From Maridesulfovibrio sp. (GTDB lineage Bacteria; Desulfobacterota; Desulfovibrionia; Desulfovibrionales; Desulfovibrionaceae): a DNA stretch of 64,000 bases. The notes below the pieces were generated by a model, which saw nothing but the letters and a program-made list of their open reading frames with translations, had not been told where the DNA came from and ran no database searches. This document shows, in pieces, positions 50,177 to 59,017 of this stretch (within the stretch, counting starts at the first letter, position 1; the number at the start of each line of letters is the position of its first letter). The stretch is taken from contig NZ_OY787459.1 of assembly GCF_963678865.1 (NCBI RefSeq), forward strand, positions 3,004,501-3,068,500, given 5' to 3'. A program made the position numbers and the translations under genes.

Positions 50177-52252
50177 ATGCTCGGTAAGAGTGTTCCTGTT
50201 TTTTGCTACCATGCCGTCTGTGAAGAGGACGGTCATTCCCCTGCCGCCTTTGCTTCCCATCTTGATATGATGCAGGAGATGGGCTTCAAGACCATCAGTG
50301 CCGGCCATTTGTATGAAATCTGCATGGGCCGCAAACCCATTGATGATAAATACGTGGTGCTTACTTTTGATGACTGCCACATCAGCAACTGGGTCAATGT
50401 TGTTCCCATGCTTGAAGAACGGGGCATGACCGGGGTCTTTTTTGCGGTCAGTGATTTTATCGGTTCTGGCGAAGTCAGGAGCAGGGCGGATGTGAAGGAA
50501 ATTCTGCCCATGCGCGAGTCTTTCAAAAGAGCGCTTTCCGAAGATGACAATTCCCAGTTCATGAATGAGGCGGAGCTGAGATCGCTTGTCCACGATAAAG
50601 GCATGGAAGTCTACGCCCACACCTGCCGCCATCAGGGTTGCTTCAAGAATTTGCGTTTTAAAGGCAATTTCGCAGAAAGTTCCCATTGGTCTACATGGGG
50701 AGTGTACCGCAAATTTAATTCTGAACTTCCCACTTATGATTACGGCAGCGCCTTTGCCTATAATGGGTTCTGGCCCCAGTTTCGCAAAGGCAAGGTTTCT
50801 TTCAAGCGTCGTTCTGATGATGAGAGGCGCAAATTTATCCGTGATGATTTCAAGCGTTCTCTTGATAAGATAAAAAAAATCAATGGCTCGCGTCGTCAGT
50901 TTTTCTGCTGGCCGTGGGGAGACTTTGACGCCCTCTCCATGCAGGAGGCCTCTGCTGCCGGGTTCTCCGGAACTTTTACTCTTGAACGTTCGGCAAATAT
51001 GCTCGGTACAGATCCCATGCGTATCAACCGCATCGGAGTGGGTACCAGCAAGGATGCAGGGTGGATTAAAAAGCGTTTGCTCATGTATTCCTATGAAGCA
51101 CCGGCTATGGTCTGCTTCAAATTTTTCACCAAGCGTAACGACATCGGCAAAGTTCTTTATATAACCGATACGGATAAGCTCTCCGGAGGCAGCAGGCAGT
51201 TGGCCAATAGCGCCAAAGCCATGCTTCAGGCCGGGCTTGGTGTCGTTGCAGTGCTTAAACCCGGTGCCTTGCTCATTCCTGTGCTGGAGGAGATGGGCGT
51301 GGAAGTCATTCAGTTGGATGATTTCAAGAACATGCTCGCCGCTGCCGGATTTCTTGCTACTGTTATTGAAGAACAGCAGGTGGATGTGGTCCATACCTAC
51401 CACAACCGGGCAGTCAAGATAGGTTGTCTTGCCAAGGGACTATCCTTGCTTGGCGGACGCAGGTTCAAGCTTTTCTTCAATAGGGGGGTTATCTATAAAC
51501 CCAACCCGCTGGCCCCTCTTTTTTCGCTCATCGGTAACGGCTATATCTGCAACTCCGCCAAGAGCCGCCATGTGCTGCTCAAGCACGGGGTTCTGCCCAA
51601 GAGGGCGCAGGTGGTCTACAATTCTTTTGTGGGGGGCGGACGTAAACCTAAGCGTTCTGCCGAAACCACCATTATTTATGTGGGTAACGGGGGGCATGCC
51701 AAGGGAGCGGATGTATATCTTAAGTCCGTTGAACGGCTGCTTGCTCAGGATGAATGCAACGGCGTGCGCTTTATTGCCGTGGGTTTGAAGGATATTTCCC
51801 TTTACAAGGATGTCGTTTCCGGAGCAACTCTGGAGCGTGTCGAGTCTCCGGGATTCATTCCTCATGATGAAGTTACCGCGTTGCTGGCCGGTTCACATAT
51901 ATATGTCATGAGTTCCCGTCAGGAATCCATGCCCAACACATTGCTGGAAGCTTTTGATGCCGGACTGGCTGCTATCTGTACCAATGCGGGCGGAACCGGC
52001 GAACTTATCCGTGACGGGATCAACGGTTTTCTCTGCGATGTGGAAGACAGTGACGCATTGGCTGCAGCCATGAAAAGACTTGTCGATGACGCGGAGCTGC
52101 GTAGTGAAATGGGCCGCTTGAACCGCAGGATAGTACGTACTTTCATGTCCTCGGCAGCCAAGACCGATTCGCTGCTGGCTGTCTATTCCTCTCTGCCCGG
52201 TGATGAACCGCAGATTGAGTTGCCGGATATTGATGCTTTGATCAATAAATAG
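50177..52252 (+). CDS. Polysaccharide deacetylase-glycosyltransferase fusion
   Basis: A 691-residue two-domain enzyme. ATG 50177 (MLGKSVPVFCYHAVCEED) has GGAG 7 nt upstream; TTG at 50111 would lie inside a hairpin. Residues about 7-300 form a NodB-type deacetylase (FCYHAV, LTFDDCH with the metal Asp pair, then VYAHTCRHQG and WPWGDFD). Residues about 320-670 are a GT-B glycosyltransferase of family 4 type (ITDTDKLSGGSRQLA, FVGNGG-like loop at IIYVGNGGHAKGAD, SRQESMPNTLLEAFDAGLAAICTNAGGTGELIRDGINGFL). Such fusions act on surface glycans. It precedes a GT2 gene. Confidence 0.88.
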   Translation: MLGKSVPVFCYHAVCEEDGHSPAAFASHLDMMQEMGFKTISAGHLYEICMGRKPIDDKYVVLTFDDCHISNWVNVVPMLEERGMTGVFFAVSDFIGSGEVRSRADVKEILPMRESFKRALSEDDNSQFMNEAELRSLVHDKGMEVYAHTCRHQGCFKNLRFKGNFAESSHWSTWGVYRKFNSELPTYDYGSAFAYNGFWPQFRKGKVSFKRRSDDERRKFIRDDFKRSLDKIKKINGSRRQFFCWPWGDFDALSMQEASAAGFSGTFTLERSANMLGTDPMRINRIGVGTSKDAGWIKKRLLMYSYEAPAMVCFKFFTKRNDIGKVLYITDTDKLSGGSRQLANSAKAMLQAGLGVVAVLKPGALLIPVLEEMGVEVIQLDDFKNMLAAAGFLATVIEEQQVDVVHTYHNRAVKIGCLAKGLSLLGGRRFKLFFNRGVIYKPNPLAPLFSLIGNGYICNSAKSRHVLLKHGVLPKRAQVVYNSFVGGGRKPKRSAETTIIYVGNGGHAKGADVYLKSVERLLAQDECNGVRFIAVGLKDISLYKDVVSGATLERVESPGFIPHDEVTALLAGSHIYVMSSRQESMPNTLLEAFDAGLAAICTNAGGTGELIRDGINGFLCDVEDSDALAAAMKRLVDDAELRSEMGRLNRRIVRTFMSSAAKTDSLLAVYSSLPGDEPQIELPDIDALINK

Positions 52253-52280
52253 GCTTTTATTGCAATACAATTTGTATTTT

Positions 52281-52313
52281 AAGGGAAGGGTTGTCTTGAC
52301 TCTTCCCTTTTTG
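52281..52313 (+). terminator. Hairpin terminator after the fusion gene
   Basis: AAGGGAAG/CTTCCCTT stem with a 13-nt loop and a T-run. It may not be absolute, since a related gene follows. Confidence 0.75.
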
Positions 52314-52390
52314 TTTGGGGTGTTGTGGATAACATTCCTTTTGGTTAACGTGGGCAGGAATAATCCAAGCGTCAAAAAAAAGGAACATAA

Positions 52391-54049
52391 ATGGGCAATT
52401 TTTATTCCGACACATACTGGTCCGACATGCATGCTCCGGTGCGGCGCAAGCTTCTGATGGGTTCGGTAGGGGCAAAGCATCTTTTCGATACCGGGGTGTT
52501 GGCCCTTGAATCTGATCCGCAGCTTGGCGTCGAGTTATTGCTGGCGGCTTATGTTTTCGATCCGCTTGATGGGAATGTCGCTACGCAGTTGTCCCGGATT
52601 GAGGGGTTGCTGCCTTTGTTCCCACGGTCAGTAGCCGCATGCATATCCTCATTGCTTGCTTGCTGGCAGCGTCCTGATAATTTGACATATTTTCAGCGGA
52701 TTGCTTCAAAGCATGATTACGTGAAGGTCAAAAAGTATATTTTGTCCTGCCTTGAAAAGGAACCGGAAAACCTCTTCTGGATACATCTGGGAATGATCCA
52801 TGCCCGGGCGGCTGCTGATTTTGAATTCGGACTTGAGTTGCCGGTCGGAGAGTTGCCGAATGAGATTCAACCGGCGATTGATCTTGCCAAGTCGTTTTTT
52901 AATTTTATGGCCGGGAATGATGCCGTCGCCTTTCCGTTGCTTATGTCCGCTTCGGATGTTTTTGGGCTTAATAATCTGGCCCATATTATCGCCTCCGTTG
53001 CTTTGAAGCTGGGGGAGCGGGAAACAGCAATGTCCGTCCTGTCCGGGGCCGTGGATGCACAGCCGTGGCGGGTTTCCGAGGCCTTGCGTTTATATGATCT
53101 GGCCTGCTCTTTGGATAAGAAAACCGTTCCCCTGCCCGGAAGTCTGGCTGTTCTGCTCTATTCTTTCAACAAGGCGGAAGAGTTGGATGCCACTCTTGCC
53201 TCCCTGCATCGCTCCGAATTGAACGGGGCCAGCATTTTCATGCTTGATAACGGTTCCTCTGACGGGACTTCCGAGGTAATTTCCAAATGGCAGAGTGAAT
53301 TCGGCGTTCAGATGAAGCGTATTGATCTGCCGGTGAATGTCGGTGCTGCTGCCGCTCGCAACTGGCTTATGAAGGAACCGCAGGTGCAGGAATGCGCTTT
53401 TGCGGTTTATCTGGACGATGATGTGGAGGTCGCTCAGGATTGGATTTTACGGCTGGGTGCGGCTGTGGACGCTTACCCTGATGCCGGGGTCTGGGGATGC
53501 AAGATTCTGGATTATTCTGTGCCTGCTGTCATGCAGGCAGTGGATATGCACATCATTCAGCCTGAGGGCGAGGAGGGGGAAGGCCCAGAGGTGGATTTGG
53601 CCAGAATTACCCCCAACCCTTTCCGGTGTTCGAATCTGCATCTCTACCTACTAGACAGTGGATATTTTGATTTTATGAGACCTTGCGGATCGGTCACCGG
53701 GTGCTGTCATCTGTTCAGGACACAGAAGCTGCTTGACAACGGTGGCTTTTCCCTGTTCCTTTCTCCCTCGCAGTATGACGATCTGGAACATGACCTGCGC
53801 AGCTGCCTAAAGGGCGATTTTCCTGTTTATCAAGGGCATCTCGGCATCCTGCACCGCAAGCGGTCCGGTTTTGCCAGCCACACCGATGTTGCGCAGGAAG
53901 GTAATGCTCAGGGCAACCGCTATAAGATGCAGGCCATGCATCCTCGTAGTGAAATACTGCGGATAATGGCTGATGAAGAAAGGCTTCTTCAGTCCGACCT
54001 TGAGAAAAAGATGCAGTATCTGGTGCGGAAAGGGATTCTGGCCGGATAG
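52391..54049 (+). CDS. GT2 glycosyltransferase with helical-repeat N-terminus
   Basis: A 552-residue protein. The first 260 residues look helical and TPR-like. The GT-A domain begins near GSLAVLLYSFNKAEELDATLASL. It shows FMLDNGSSDGTSEV (nucleotide binding) and the metal motif YLDDDVEVAQ near 338, as in family 2. Near 440 a CGSVTGCCHLFRT segment follows. The ATG is at 52391, with GGAA about 6 nt upstream. It probably adds sugars to surface polysaccharide with the fused deacetylase/GT4 protein next door; the acceptor is unknown. Confidence 0.85.
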   Translation: MGNFYSDTYWSDMHAPVRRKLLMGSVGAKHLFDTGVLALESDPQLGVELLLAAYVFDPLDGNVATQLSRIEGLLPLFPRSVAACISSLLACWQRPDNLTYFQRIASKHDYVKVKKYILSCLEKEPENLFWIHLGMIHARAAADFEFGLELPVGELPNEIQPAIDLAKSFFNFMAGNDAVAFPLLMSASDVFGLNNLAHIIASVALKLGERETAMSVLSGAVDAQPWRVSEALRLYDLACSLDKKTVPLPGSLAVLLYSFNKAEELDATLASLHRSELNGASIFMLDNGSSDGTSEVISKWQSEFGVQMKRIDLPVNVGAAAARNWLMKEPQVQECAFAVYLDDDVEVAQDWILRLGAAVDAYPDAGVWGCKILDYSVPAVMQAVDMHIIQPEGEEGEGPEVDLARITPNPFRCSNLHLYLLDSGYFDFMRPCGSVTGCCHLFRTQKLLDNGGFSLFLSPSQYDDLEHDLRSCLKGDFPVYQGHLGILHRKRSGFASHTDVAQEGNAQGNRYKMQAMHPRSEILRIMADEERLLQSDLEKKMQYLVRKGILAG

Positions 54050-54069
54050 ATAAATACAGGGAGTGTGCC

Positions 54070-54840
54070 ATGTCCGACCACGATCAAACTCAGGAATTCT
54101 TGAACAACCTGCCCGAACTGGAACAAGGCAAGACCTTCGGCTTTGCCTGCCACCCCGAAGTGCGTTGCTTTAACGCCTGCTGCGGTGACCTTAATCTGAT
54201 GCTCACCCCTTATGATGTACTCCGTCTGCGTAAAGGGCTGGGGCACGACAGTAAGAAATTTATCCACAACCATGCGGACATTACCCGTACACCGGGAACC
54301 GGATTCCCCATGTGTAAGCTGCGTATGCTTGATAATGCCAAGCGCAGCTGTCCTTTTGTGCGTACCGAAGGCTGTTCCATTTATGAGAATCGTCCCGGGG
54401 CCTGCCGTACCTACCCTCTTGGCCGTGCTTCGCGCATGGACGAGAACGGTGAAACCATCGAACAGTTTTTTATCGTGCAGGAACCGCACTGCCGTGGGTT
54501 TGAGGAAGACAAAGAGTGGACCAGCGACGAATGGTTGAAGGATCAGGGACTTGAGCCGTACAACGAAGTCAATGACCGTTATATGCGTATCATGAACCGT
54601 GCCCGTCAGGCCGGGGTGGTCCTTGATGAACGCAAACTGAATATGGCTTTTCTCGCACTGTATCAGGTTGATAACTTCATCAATTTCATCAAAGATATGA
54701 ACGTATTCTCCCGTCTGGAGATTTCCGAGGAACGCCAGCAGGCTATCCTTAATGACGAGGAAGAATGTCTCCGCTTTGCTCTTGACTGGGTGGAGCTGAT
54801 AGTGCTTGGTTCCTCCGAGAATCTGGCTCCTAAGAAATAG
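54070..54840 (+). CDS. YkgJ-family cysteine-cluster protein
   Basis: A 256-residue cytoplasmic protein of the YkgJ/CxxCxxCC group, with clustered Cys likely to bind zinc or an Fe-S cluster: FACHPEVRCFNACCGD near 26-40, then MCKL, SCPFV, GCSIYENRPGACRTYPLG. The last is the family signature. Function of the family is not settled. It lies 20 nt after the GT2 gene, so it is probably on the same transcript. Confidence 0.85.
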   Translation: MSDHDQTQEFLNNLPELEQGKTFGFACHPEVRCFNACCGDLNLMLTPYDVLRLRKGLGHDSKKFIHNHADITRTPGTGFPMCKLRMLDNAKRSCPFVRTEGCSIYENRPGACRTYPLGRASRMDENGETIEQFFIVQEPHCRGFEEDKEWTSDEWLKDQGLEPYNEVNDRYMRIMNRARQAGVVLDERKLNMAFLALYQVDNFINFIKDMNVFSRLEISEERQQAILNDEEECLRFALDWVELIVLGSSENLAPKK

Positions 54841-54965
54841 TATTTGGATGACTCCGGTGGCTGGGTAAGAGGGACTTTTGGGAAAAGTTCCCCTTAGCCA
54901 GACTCCATCTCCTCAAAATTTTTCAGCATGCTTCGTACATAGCGCGTTCAGACATCTTTTTGTTT

Positions 54966-55616
54966 TTACAGCCCCCAAAATTTACAGGCCAGCCCTGAGA
55001 ACGACAGATAGTTAATTACGTAATGCGCGATAATTGTCGGGTAGATCGATCCTGTGCAGTACATGCAGACCATGAGCCCTGAGCCTGTTATGGCTGTGGC
55101 TATAATGGCAGTTGGTCCCTGTGACCAGTGGATCAGGCCGAAGATTATGGCTGAGATGAGGAATATTTTGGGAATGGACTGTTTGCGTTTTCTTAGGGCT
55201 GTGAAGGCAAGGCCGCGGAAGATTATTTCTTCTGATATGGCGACAAGCGCAAGCCCGATGGTCATGTCCAGCGTGTAGAGAGGGGAATCGGTTCCGATGG
55301 GGATGGAACCCAGCCGCATGGCTGGCAGCAGCTTTGACCATAGTGCGAATCCCGGTTCATCAAGGCATAAGCCCAGTGCGGTAATGCCGATGGTCCAGAG
55401 AATGAGTTGCTTGAATGGCAGCGCGACAAGGCCGAGGTCCGCCCGGCTGAGTATTTCTTTTTTCAATAGATAGAAAAGGAATGCCAGAGGAAGAATTTTT
55501 GCCCCGTAGTCGATTGCCAGCCAGAGCAGTTCATGTTTAATGAAAATATTATTAAAGTCATTGAGATAAAATGGCAGGGCAGCGAGAATAAATATTGCGG
55601 TTTTGTTGTTGATCAC
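54966..55616 (-). CDS. CPBP/CAAX intramembrane protease
   Basis: A 216-residue membrane protein of the CPBP (type II CAAX prenyl protease-like, Abi) family with about six or seven TM helices. Motif 1 EEIIFRG near 138, motif 2 FGLIHW near 170 with His, and motif 3 with HYVINYL near 205. Start is GTG with AAGGAG 8 nt upstream. In bacteria members act in bacteriocin immunity or membrane-protein processing; the substrate is unknown. Confidence 0.88.
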   Translation of the reverse strand: MINNKTAIFILAALPFYLNDFNNIFIKHELLWLAIDYGAKILPLAFLFYLLKKEILSRADLGLVALPFKQLILWTIGITALGLCLDEPGFALWSKLLPAMRLGSIPIGTDSPLYTLDMTIGLALVAISEEIIFRGLAFTALRKRKQSIPKIFLISAIIFGLIHWSQGPTAIIATAITGSGLMVCMYCTGSIYPTIIAHYVINYLSFSGLACKFWGL

Positions 55617-55696
55617 TTTGATTACTCCTTGCCAAGCCGTAATTGCTGATTATTAAATCTATGCTGGTTCGGCATGTATGGTGGTGAAGCCAGACC

Positions 55697-55720
55697 AAAA
55701 GCGCGTAGCGCATCAAATCA
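55697..55720 (+). repeat. GCGCGTAGCGC-type short repeat before rfaE2
   Basis: AAAAGCGCGTAGCGCATCAA, nearly identical to 58981-59003. Palindromic core GCGC..GCGC. It lies about 20 nt before the rfaE2 start. Confidence 0.6.
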
Positions 55721-55739
55721 ATTTTGCGGAGATAGCAAA

Positions 55740-56246
55740 TTGTCCGAACAACTAAATCTTGAACTTTCCAGCCCCAAAATAGTCGATGCTGACGAATTTG
55801 CAAAGCTCAGGGCTGCATTGCCTGCTGACCGCAAACTTGTGTTCACCAACGGCTGTTTTGATATCCTGCATGCCGGGCATGTGGACCTGCTTTCCCGCGC
55901 CCGTGAACAGGGAGACTTGCTTGTGCTGGGTTTGAACAGTGATAAATCCGTGCGCTCCATCAAAGGCGAGAAGCGGCCGGTCACCGGGCAGCAGCAGAGA
56001 GCGTTCGTGCTTGCCGGGTTGGCTTGTATTGATTACGTTATTTTTTTTGATGAAGATACCCCTTACAATCTGATCAGCAAGGTGCAACCGGATGTGCTGG
56101 TCAAAGGCGGAGATTGGAGTGTTGAAAATATTGTGGGTCGCGATGTAGTGGAGGAGCGCGGTGGAAAGGTGCTTTCCCTGCCGCTTTTACCCGGATATTC
56201 TACCACAGGGGTGATTCGCTACATCCGTGAGAATGATATTGAGTAG
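55740..56246 (+). CDS. rfaE2: ADP-heptose synthesis adenylyltransferase (HldE C-domain type)
   Basis: Adenylates D-glycero-D-manno-heptose 1-phosphate for LPS inner core. The TTG start at 55740 (MSEQLNLELSS) has GCGGAG 7 nt upstream; it gives 168 residues. The nucleotidyltransferase core is KLVFTNGCFDILHAGHVDLLSRA, with the HxGH motif. The C-terminal block is STTGVIRYIRE. It is the stand-alone form, as usual in deltaproteobacteria, where the kinase domain is a separate gene. Confidence 0.94.
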   Translation: MSEQLNLELSSPKIVDADEFAKLRAALPADRKLVFTNGCFDILHAGHVDLLSRAREQGDLLVLGLNSDKSVRSIKGEKRPVTGQQQRAFVLAGLACIDYVIFFDEDTPYNLISKVQPDVLVKGGDWSVENIVGRDVVEERGGKVLSLPLLPGYSTTGVIRYIRENDIE

Positions 56247-56360
56247 TTTGTTTGGGGGTAATGCCCGCAGAAGTTTTAGTGAGAGGTAATCTGTTTTAAA
56301 TACTTTATTTTTATGTTAGATACGATTATCTTGTTTCAAGAATTGAATTTTGTTTAGGTA

Positions 56361-56390
56361 TTGACAAGACGGTGGAAGTTGGGCTATTAA
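56361..56390 (+). promoter_or_regulatory. Sigma-70 promoter for the tRNA
   Basis: TTGACA at 56361-56366 and CTATTA at 56384-56389 (17-nt spacer) or TATTAA at 56385-56390 (18-nt). The tRNA begins about 22 nt downstream. Confidence 0.75.
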
Positions 56391-56411
56391 GCTCGACTCG
56401 CTTGGCGAAAC

Positions 56412-56487
56412 GGGCCAATAGCTCAGTTGGCAGAGCCCCCGGCTCATAACCGGATGGTCCCAGGTTCGAATCCTGGTTGGCCCACCA
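56412..56487 (+). tRNA. tRNA with CAT anticodon (Met elongator or Ile2)
   Basis: 76 nt, encoded CCA. Acceptor stem GGGCCAA/TTGGCCC, D-arm GCTC..GAGC, anticodon loop CTCATAA with CAT at 56455-56457 (counting C56455 A56456 T... in loop 56453-56459), T-arm with GGTTCGAATCC. The 1-72 pair is G-C, so it is not initiator tRNA. Elongator Met versus lysidine-modified Ile2 cannot be settled by eye. Confidence 0.95.
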
Positions 56488-56558
56488 CTAATTTCATATG
56501 GATACATATCAAAATACAATCCAGAATATTTGCGCTTTCTAACTTGTGAAAGCAGTAG

Positions 56559-56597
56559 TGCTCCCGGGGGATACCCTTACGGGAGCATATTATTTTA
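56559..56597 (+). terminator. Likely terminator after the tRNA
   Basis: TGCTCCCG/CGGGAGCA stem with a 13-nt loop, followed by a T-rich but interrupted stretch. Confidence 0.55.
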
Positions 56598-56693
56598 TTG
56601 TATTTTGATGTGTTGAATTTGATTACGAGCGGAAATAATTGAACATCTTTCCTGTGCGGCAATGAGCGGCCGCATGGTGGACATAGGGCCGTT

Positions 56694-57503
56694 ATGAAGA
56701 CAGCAGATGTTATCAGCAGGATAGAGTCACTTGTCCCTTCGGGTTATGCCGCCCCTTGGGATAATTGCGGTGTTCAGGTTGCAGGCCGGGAAAGAGCAGT
56801 AGGCAAGGTTGCTGTGGCTCTTGATCCTTTGCCGCAGGTTGTCGCAGAGGCCCTTGAGTGGGGGGCTCAGTTCATTCTGACCCACCATCCGTTGGCCATT
56901 GAAGCAAAATTGCCCGCACAGCTGGATTGGTTTCATGCTGTAATGAAGCAGGTTCTCTGCGCGGATGTGACCTTGTTTGCTTCGCATACTTCTCTGGATG
57001 TGCAGTTCAAGGGCGCGGTTTCTTGGCTGGGGCGGGAGCTTGAGCTGGAAAATCTGCGTGTGCTGGATCCGGTTGCGGAAAATGAGGCCGGTGATATACT
57101 CGGGTTCGGGTGTATCGGTGAGTTTTCCTCCCCGGTAATTTTTGCTGATCTGGTGGAACGTGTTTCACAGCTTGCCGGGTGCGGGGTTGTGGCCCTGTGC
57201 GGGCCGGAGCCTGAACAGGTCGGTTGTGTAGCCATATGTCCCGGTTCGGGGTCTTCGCTTATGAATAAGGCTTTCAGTCTTGGGGCGGATGTATTCATTA
57301 CCGGGGATGTTAAATATCATCCCGCGCAGGAAAGTGTGGGCGCGGTGTTTGATGTGGGGCATTTTTCTTTAGAAGAAGAAATGATGCGCCGCTTTTCCGT
57401 TATTCTGGGTGAAGAACTTGGAAATGAAGTGGAAGTTAAATTTTTCAGCGGGCGCAATCCTTTTGCCTATCATGTGCAGGGGGAAGGCGTGCGCAGGCCC
57501 TGA
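56694..57503 (+). CDS. Nif3-like dinuclear metal centre protein (YbgI family)
   Basis: A 269-residue NIF3/YbgI/DUF34 protein with a di-metal site. The start MKTADVISRIESLVPSGYAAPWDNCGVQV matches the family. Metal ligands are seen in FILTHHPL near 63, ASHTSLDV near 97 and near the C-terminus in DVGHFSLEEE. The annotation as GTP cyclohydrolase I type 2 in some databases is doubtful. It precedes the zinc-ribbon gene, a common neighbourhood in Desulfovibrio. Confidence 0.93.
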   Translation: MKTADVISRIESLVPSGYAAPWDNCGVQVAGRERAVGKVAVALDPLPQVVAEALEWGAQFILTHHPLAIEAKLPAQLDWFHAVMKQVLCADVTLFASHTSLDVQFKGAVSWLGRELELENLRVLDPVAENEAGDILGFGCIGEFSSPVIFADLVERVSQLAGCGVVALCGPEPEQVGCVAICPGSGSSLMNKAFSLGADVFITGDVKYHPAQESVGAVFDVGHFSLEEEMMRRFSVILGEELGNEVEVKFFSGRNPFAYHVQGEGVRRP

Positions 57504-57627
57504 ACGGGCTGTCATGACAAAAGAGAATTAACAGTTCTGTAGAGGCCTTACGGGACTGTATTTAAGTTTCCGAACATCGATGTGGCGGAGGTCTTTATGA
57601 AGGCTGTCCGCAAAAGGGGACCCCATA

Positions 57628-58383
57628 ATGTATGAAAAACAGATAGAACAGCTTGTTGTTTTGCAGAAGGTTGATGATGAAATCATCCTTCTTGAAGCGG
57701 AAATCGATCAGGCGCCCAAAGATGTGGCAGCCCTTGAATCCCGCAAGGAATCCCTTGAAAAACGCAAACTGCAGCTGGCTGAAAAGCTTGACCTGCTTTC
57801 CGAGCAGAAGAAAAAGCTTGAGCACGAAATCGAAGAAGATTCCGTAAAAGTCAAAAAAAGCAAAAGCAAGCTCATGCTCGTGGGCACCACCAAGGAATAC
57901 CACGCCATGATGCGCGAGATGGACAGCCTTGAAAAGCTGAACAGGCTGCGTGAAGAAGAAAAGATTACTGTCCTTGAAGAAACCGAACGTCACAATGAGC
58001 TTATGGCTGACGTTGACGGCAAGATCAAGGCACTGGATACCGAGCTTGAAGAAAAACGTGCCGGACTCAAGGAAAAGCTTGATGATGCCAATGGACAGCT
58101 GGATAAACTTAACAAGCGCCGCAACAAGGCCGGTGAAGTTGTACCCAAGCCTATCCTTGGCCGTTACGAGTTTATCCGTTCACGGTTGGCTCATCCGGTT
58201 ATCGTACCTGTTGAGGATGCTGTCTGCTCCGGTTGCAACATCATGATTCCTCCGCAGGAATACAACGTACTGCAGGAAGGAAAGCAGATCTTGAGCTGCC
58301 CCAACTGCCAGCGTCTCATCTATTGGATCGAGCACATTCCTGAAGCTGCAAAGCCCAAGGCTCTCCAGAAAGAAGAAGCATAA
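57628..58383 (+). CDS. Coiled-coil zinc-ribbon protein
   Basis: A 251-residue cytoplasmic protein (C4-type zinc ribbon, DUF164). Residues about 5-180 form a long coiled coil with heptads rich in Lys/Glu/Leu. The C-terminal ribbon has CSGCNIMIPPQEYN near 200 and CPNCQRLIYW near 225. AGGGG precedes the ATG. It lies directly upstream of rnpB. Family function is not established; roles in RNA or nucleotide handling are only guesses. Confidence 0.9.
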   Translation: MYEKQIEQLVVLQKVDDEIILLEAEIDQAPKDVAALESRKESLEKRKLQLAEKLDLLSEQKKKLEHEIEEDSVKVKKSKSKLMLVGTTKEYHAMMREMDSLEKLNRLREEEKITVLEETERHNELMADVDGKIKALDTELEEKRAGLKEKLDDANGQLDKLNKRRNKAGEVVPKPILGRYEFIRSRLAHPVIVPVEDAVCSGCNIMIPPQEYNVLQEGKQILSCPNCQRLIYWIEHIPEAAKPKALQKEEA

Positions 58384-58403
58384 TTTTAAAGAAATGATTT
58401 TTT

Positions 58404-58767
58404 GGGAGTTGGACGGATCATCGCCGCGGTCTTTATGACCGGGGAGGAAAGTCCGGGCTCCGCAGGGCAGGGCGCTGGGTAACTCCCAGCGGAAGTGATT
58501 CCGGGAAAGTGCCACAGAAAACAGACCGCCCCGGTGAAGATTCACCGGAGTAAGGGTGAAACGGTGGGGTAAGAGCCCACCGGCGGGTATGGTGACATAT
58601 CCGGCCAGGTAAACCCCGTCCGGAGCAAGACCAAATAGGGAAGTGTTTGAGGCCGGCCCGGCCAAGCTTTCGGGTAGGTTGCTTGAGGTGTATGGTAACA
58701 TGCATCCTAGAGGAATGATGATCATCCGTTTCGGCGGATACAGGACCCGGCTTATAGTCCGACTCCT
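58404..58767 (+). ncRNA. rnpB: RNase P RNA
   Basis: Catalytic RNA of RNase P, type A bacterial form, about 364 nt. P1 pairs GAGTTGGAC near the 5' end with GTCCGACTC near 58757-58765. The universal elements GAGGAAAGTCCGGGCTCC (P4 and CR-I) near 58444, ACAGAA near 58514, and the 3' AGA-GGAATGATGATCATCC region are present. Ends are estimated to within a few nt. A strong terminator follows. Confidence 0.96.
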
Positions 58768-58784
58768 CTTTTCTTTTGTATGAT

Positions 58785-58820
58785 TAAAAAGGGGCAGCCT
58801 TTGGGCTGCCCCTTTTTTTT
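58785..58820 (+). terminator. Intrinsic terminator after rnpB
   Basis: 14-bp stem AAAAAGGGGCAGCC with complement, TTTG loop, T-run of about ten. Confidence 0.93.
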
Positions 58821-58897
58821 TGATGCCCCCATCCCCTTCAGAACCTTTTAGCTTGCTTCGCATCTGTCGCGTTAAAGCGATCCTTTGAATACAAAGT

Positions 58898-58955
58898 CGG
58901 CGAAGCCTTAATAAAAGGTTTTGGGATGCTTAAACCCTTTTGCAAAAGGGTTTAA
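58898..58955. repeat. Dispersed intergenic repeat, copy B
   Basis: CGGCGAAGCCT, AATAAAAGGTTTTGGGAT, TTAAACCCTTTTGCAAAAGG, the partner of 7876-7935. CCCTTTTGCAAAAGGG is a perfect palindrome here. It lies before ispDF. Confidence 0.75.
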
Positions 58956-58980
58956 GCCGCCGGAGGCTAAATTTTTATAT

Positions 58981-59003
58981 AAAAAGCGCGAAGCGCATCA
59001 AAT
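58981..59003 (+). repeat. GCGCGAAGCGC-type short repeat before ispDF
   Basis: AAAAAGCGCGAAGCGCATCA, matching 55697-55720. It ends 14 nt before the ispDF start. Confidence 0.65.
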
Positions 59004-59017
59004 AAAAGGGTTTCAAA

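Noticed and set aside
50099..51403. 434-codon open frame antisense to the deacetylase-GT4 gene
   Set aside because: Shadow of the plus-strand gene; that gene has catalytic motifs and a proper ribosome-binding site.
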